DNA of 64,000 nt from Streptomyces atratus (lineage in GTDB: Bacteria > Actinomycetota > Actinomycetes > Streptomycetales > Streptomycetaceae), in contig NZ_BMRN01000007.1 in NCBI RefSeq assembly GCF_014648655.1, forward strand, positions 62,001-126,000, written 5' to 3'. The notes below the pieces were generated by a model, which worked only from the letters and a program-made list of their open reading frames with translations, was not told the origin of the DNA and searched no databases. The translations under genes were made by a program, and so were the position numbers. Positions 63,736 through 64,000 of this stretch are shown here, piece after piece; within the stretch, counting starts at the first letter, position 1, and each line of letters opens with the position of its first letter.

Positions 63736-64000
63736 TCACGCCCGATCCGCGACGCGTTCGCCGAGCAGGCCCTGGGGGCGGAGCAGCAGGACGATGATGA
63801 GGAGGACGAAGGCCCATACGTCCTTCCAGGCGCCGCCGCCGAAGAGTTCCATGCCGGGGACGTTGCTCATGTAGCCGGTGGCGAGGGATTCGGCGATGCC
63901 GAGTACGACGCCGCCGAGCATGGCGCCGTAGATGTTGCCGATGCCGCCGAGTACGGCTGCGGTGAAGGCCTTGAGGCCCATGATGAAGCCCATTTTGAAG
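63736..64000 (-). CDS. livH: Branched-chain amino acid ABC transporter permease LivH (partial)
   Basis: Only the last 88 or so codons are inside the window; the start lies beyond the right edge. Visible is the end of a LivH permease: MGLKAFTAAVLGGIGNIYGAMLGG, GIAESLATGYMS and a last membrane segment WAFVLLIIVLLLRPQGLLGERV. It forms the transmembrane pore with LivM. The binding protein LivK would be expected further upstream. Confidence 0.92.
   Translation of the reverse strand, partial: FKMGFIMGLKAFTAAVLGGIGNIYGAMLGGVVLGIAESLATGYMSNVPGMELFGGGAWKDVWAFVLLIIVLLLRPQGLLGERVADRA

Overview
The window is very GC-rich, and nearly all its genes look chromosomal and strongly translationally coupled (dozens of ATGA, GTGA and TGATG junctions). 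The genes present (trpBA, lgt, gltBD, an S. griseus-type trypsin, ANTAR regulator PdtaR, pyruvate kinase, livHMGF) and GTG/TTG starts point to a Streptomyces or a very close actinomycete. No rRNA, IS element, prophage or CRISPR array is visible. One tRNA gene is present.

Layout. 1-4.2 kb: end of the trp operon (trpB, trpA), a membrane-anchored thioredoxin-fold protein and lgt. 4.4-12.3 kb (minus strand): a tightly coupled seven-gene operon with four consecutive, divergent ADP-ribosylglycohydrolase-family genes, a ribokinase, a CaiB/BaiF CoA-transferase and a CitE-like lyase. A 17-bp perfect inverted repeat lies between it and a divergent VIT/CCC1 metal transporter. 13.7-19.8 kb: gltB-gltD glutamate synthase. 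19.9-22.9 kb: rhomboid protease, TerF-like vWA protein, HutD/Ves protein and an FMN-binding split-barrel protein.

22.9-35.7 kb: a cluster whose members match the HIP (last two steroid rings) pathway of mycobacteria and rhodococci: two acyl-CoA dehydrogenases, an enoyl-CoA hydratase, an SDR, a KstR2-like TetR repressor and a FadA6-like thiolase; then, after an inserted cold-shock protein and DEAD-box helicase, IpdC, IpdB, IpdA, EchA20 and a second SDR. Both divergent promoter regions carry nearly the same 14-bp palindrome resembling a KstR2 operator. No HIP-CoA ligase (FadD3) is in the window.

35.8-47.8 kb: zinc metallopeptidase-like protein, secreted trypsin, GH35 beta-galactosidase with a divergent AraC regulator, stand-alone chorismate mutase, a membrane protein, a TetR/hydrolase pair with its own operator, a PP2C phosphatase that appears to have lost its 5' end, a MarR regulator and aminopeptidase N. 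47.8-51.2 kb: a small accessory segment with a DUF3800 protein and an unrecognised 730-residue protein carrying a ParB/DndB-like DGxTR motif; this is the best candidate for an undescribed system. 51.3-54.2 kb: an orphan decarboxylase/N-hydroxylase pair like desAB without desCD. 54.2-60.3 kb: Tat-exported 5'-nucleotidase, SIMPL protein, pyruvate kinase, a LAGLIDADG-type endonuclease gene, an unusual short-variable-loop tRNA with a CAA anticodon and pdtaR. 60.3-64 kb: branched-chain amino acid ABC transporter genes livF, livG, livM and the 3' end of livH, cut by the window edge.

How they work together: trpBA and the chorismate mutase serve aromatic amino acid synthesis, and gltBD nitrogen assimilation. 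The steroid-ring cluster should convert HIP-CoA to central metabolites under a KstR2-type repressor. The ADP-ribosylglycohydrolase operon looks like a catabolic route for an N- or O-riboside, with freed ribose phosphorylated by the ribokinase and an acid part activated as a CoA thioester; that reading is inference.
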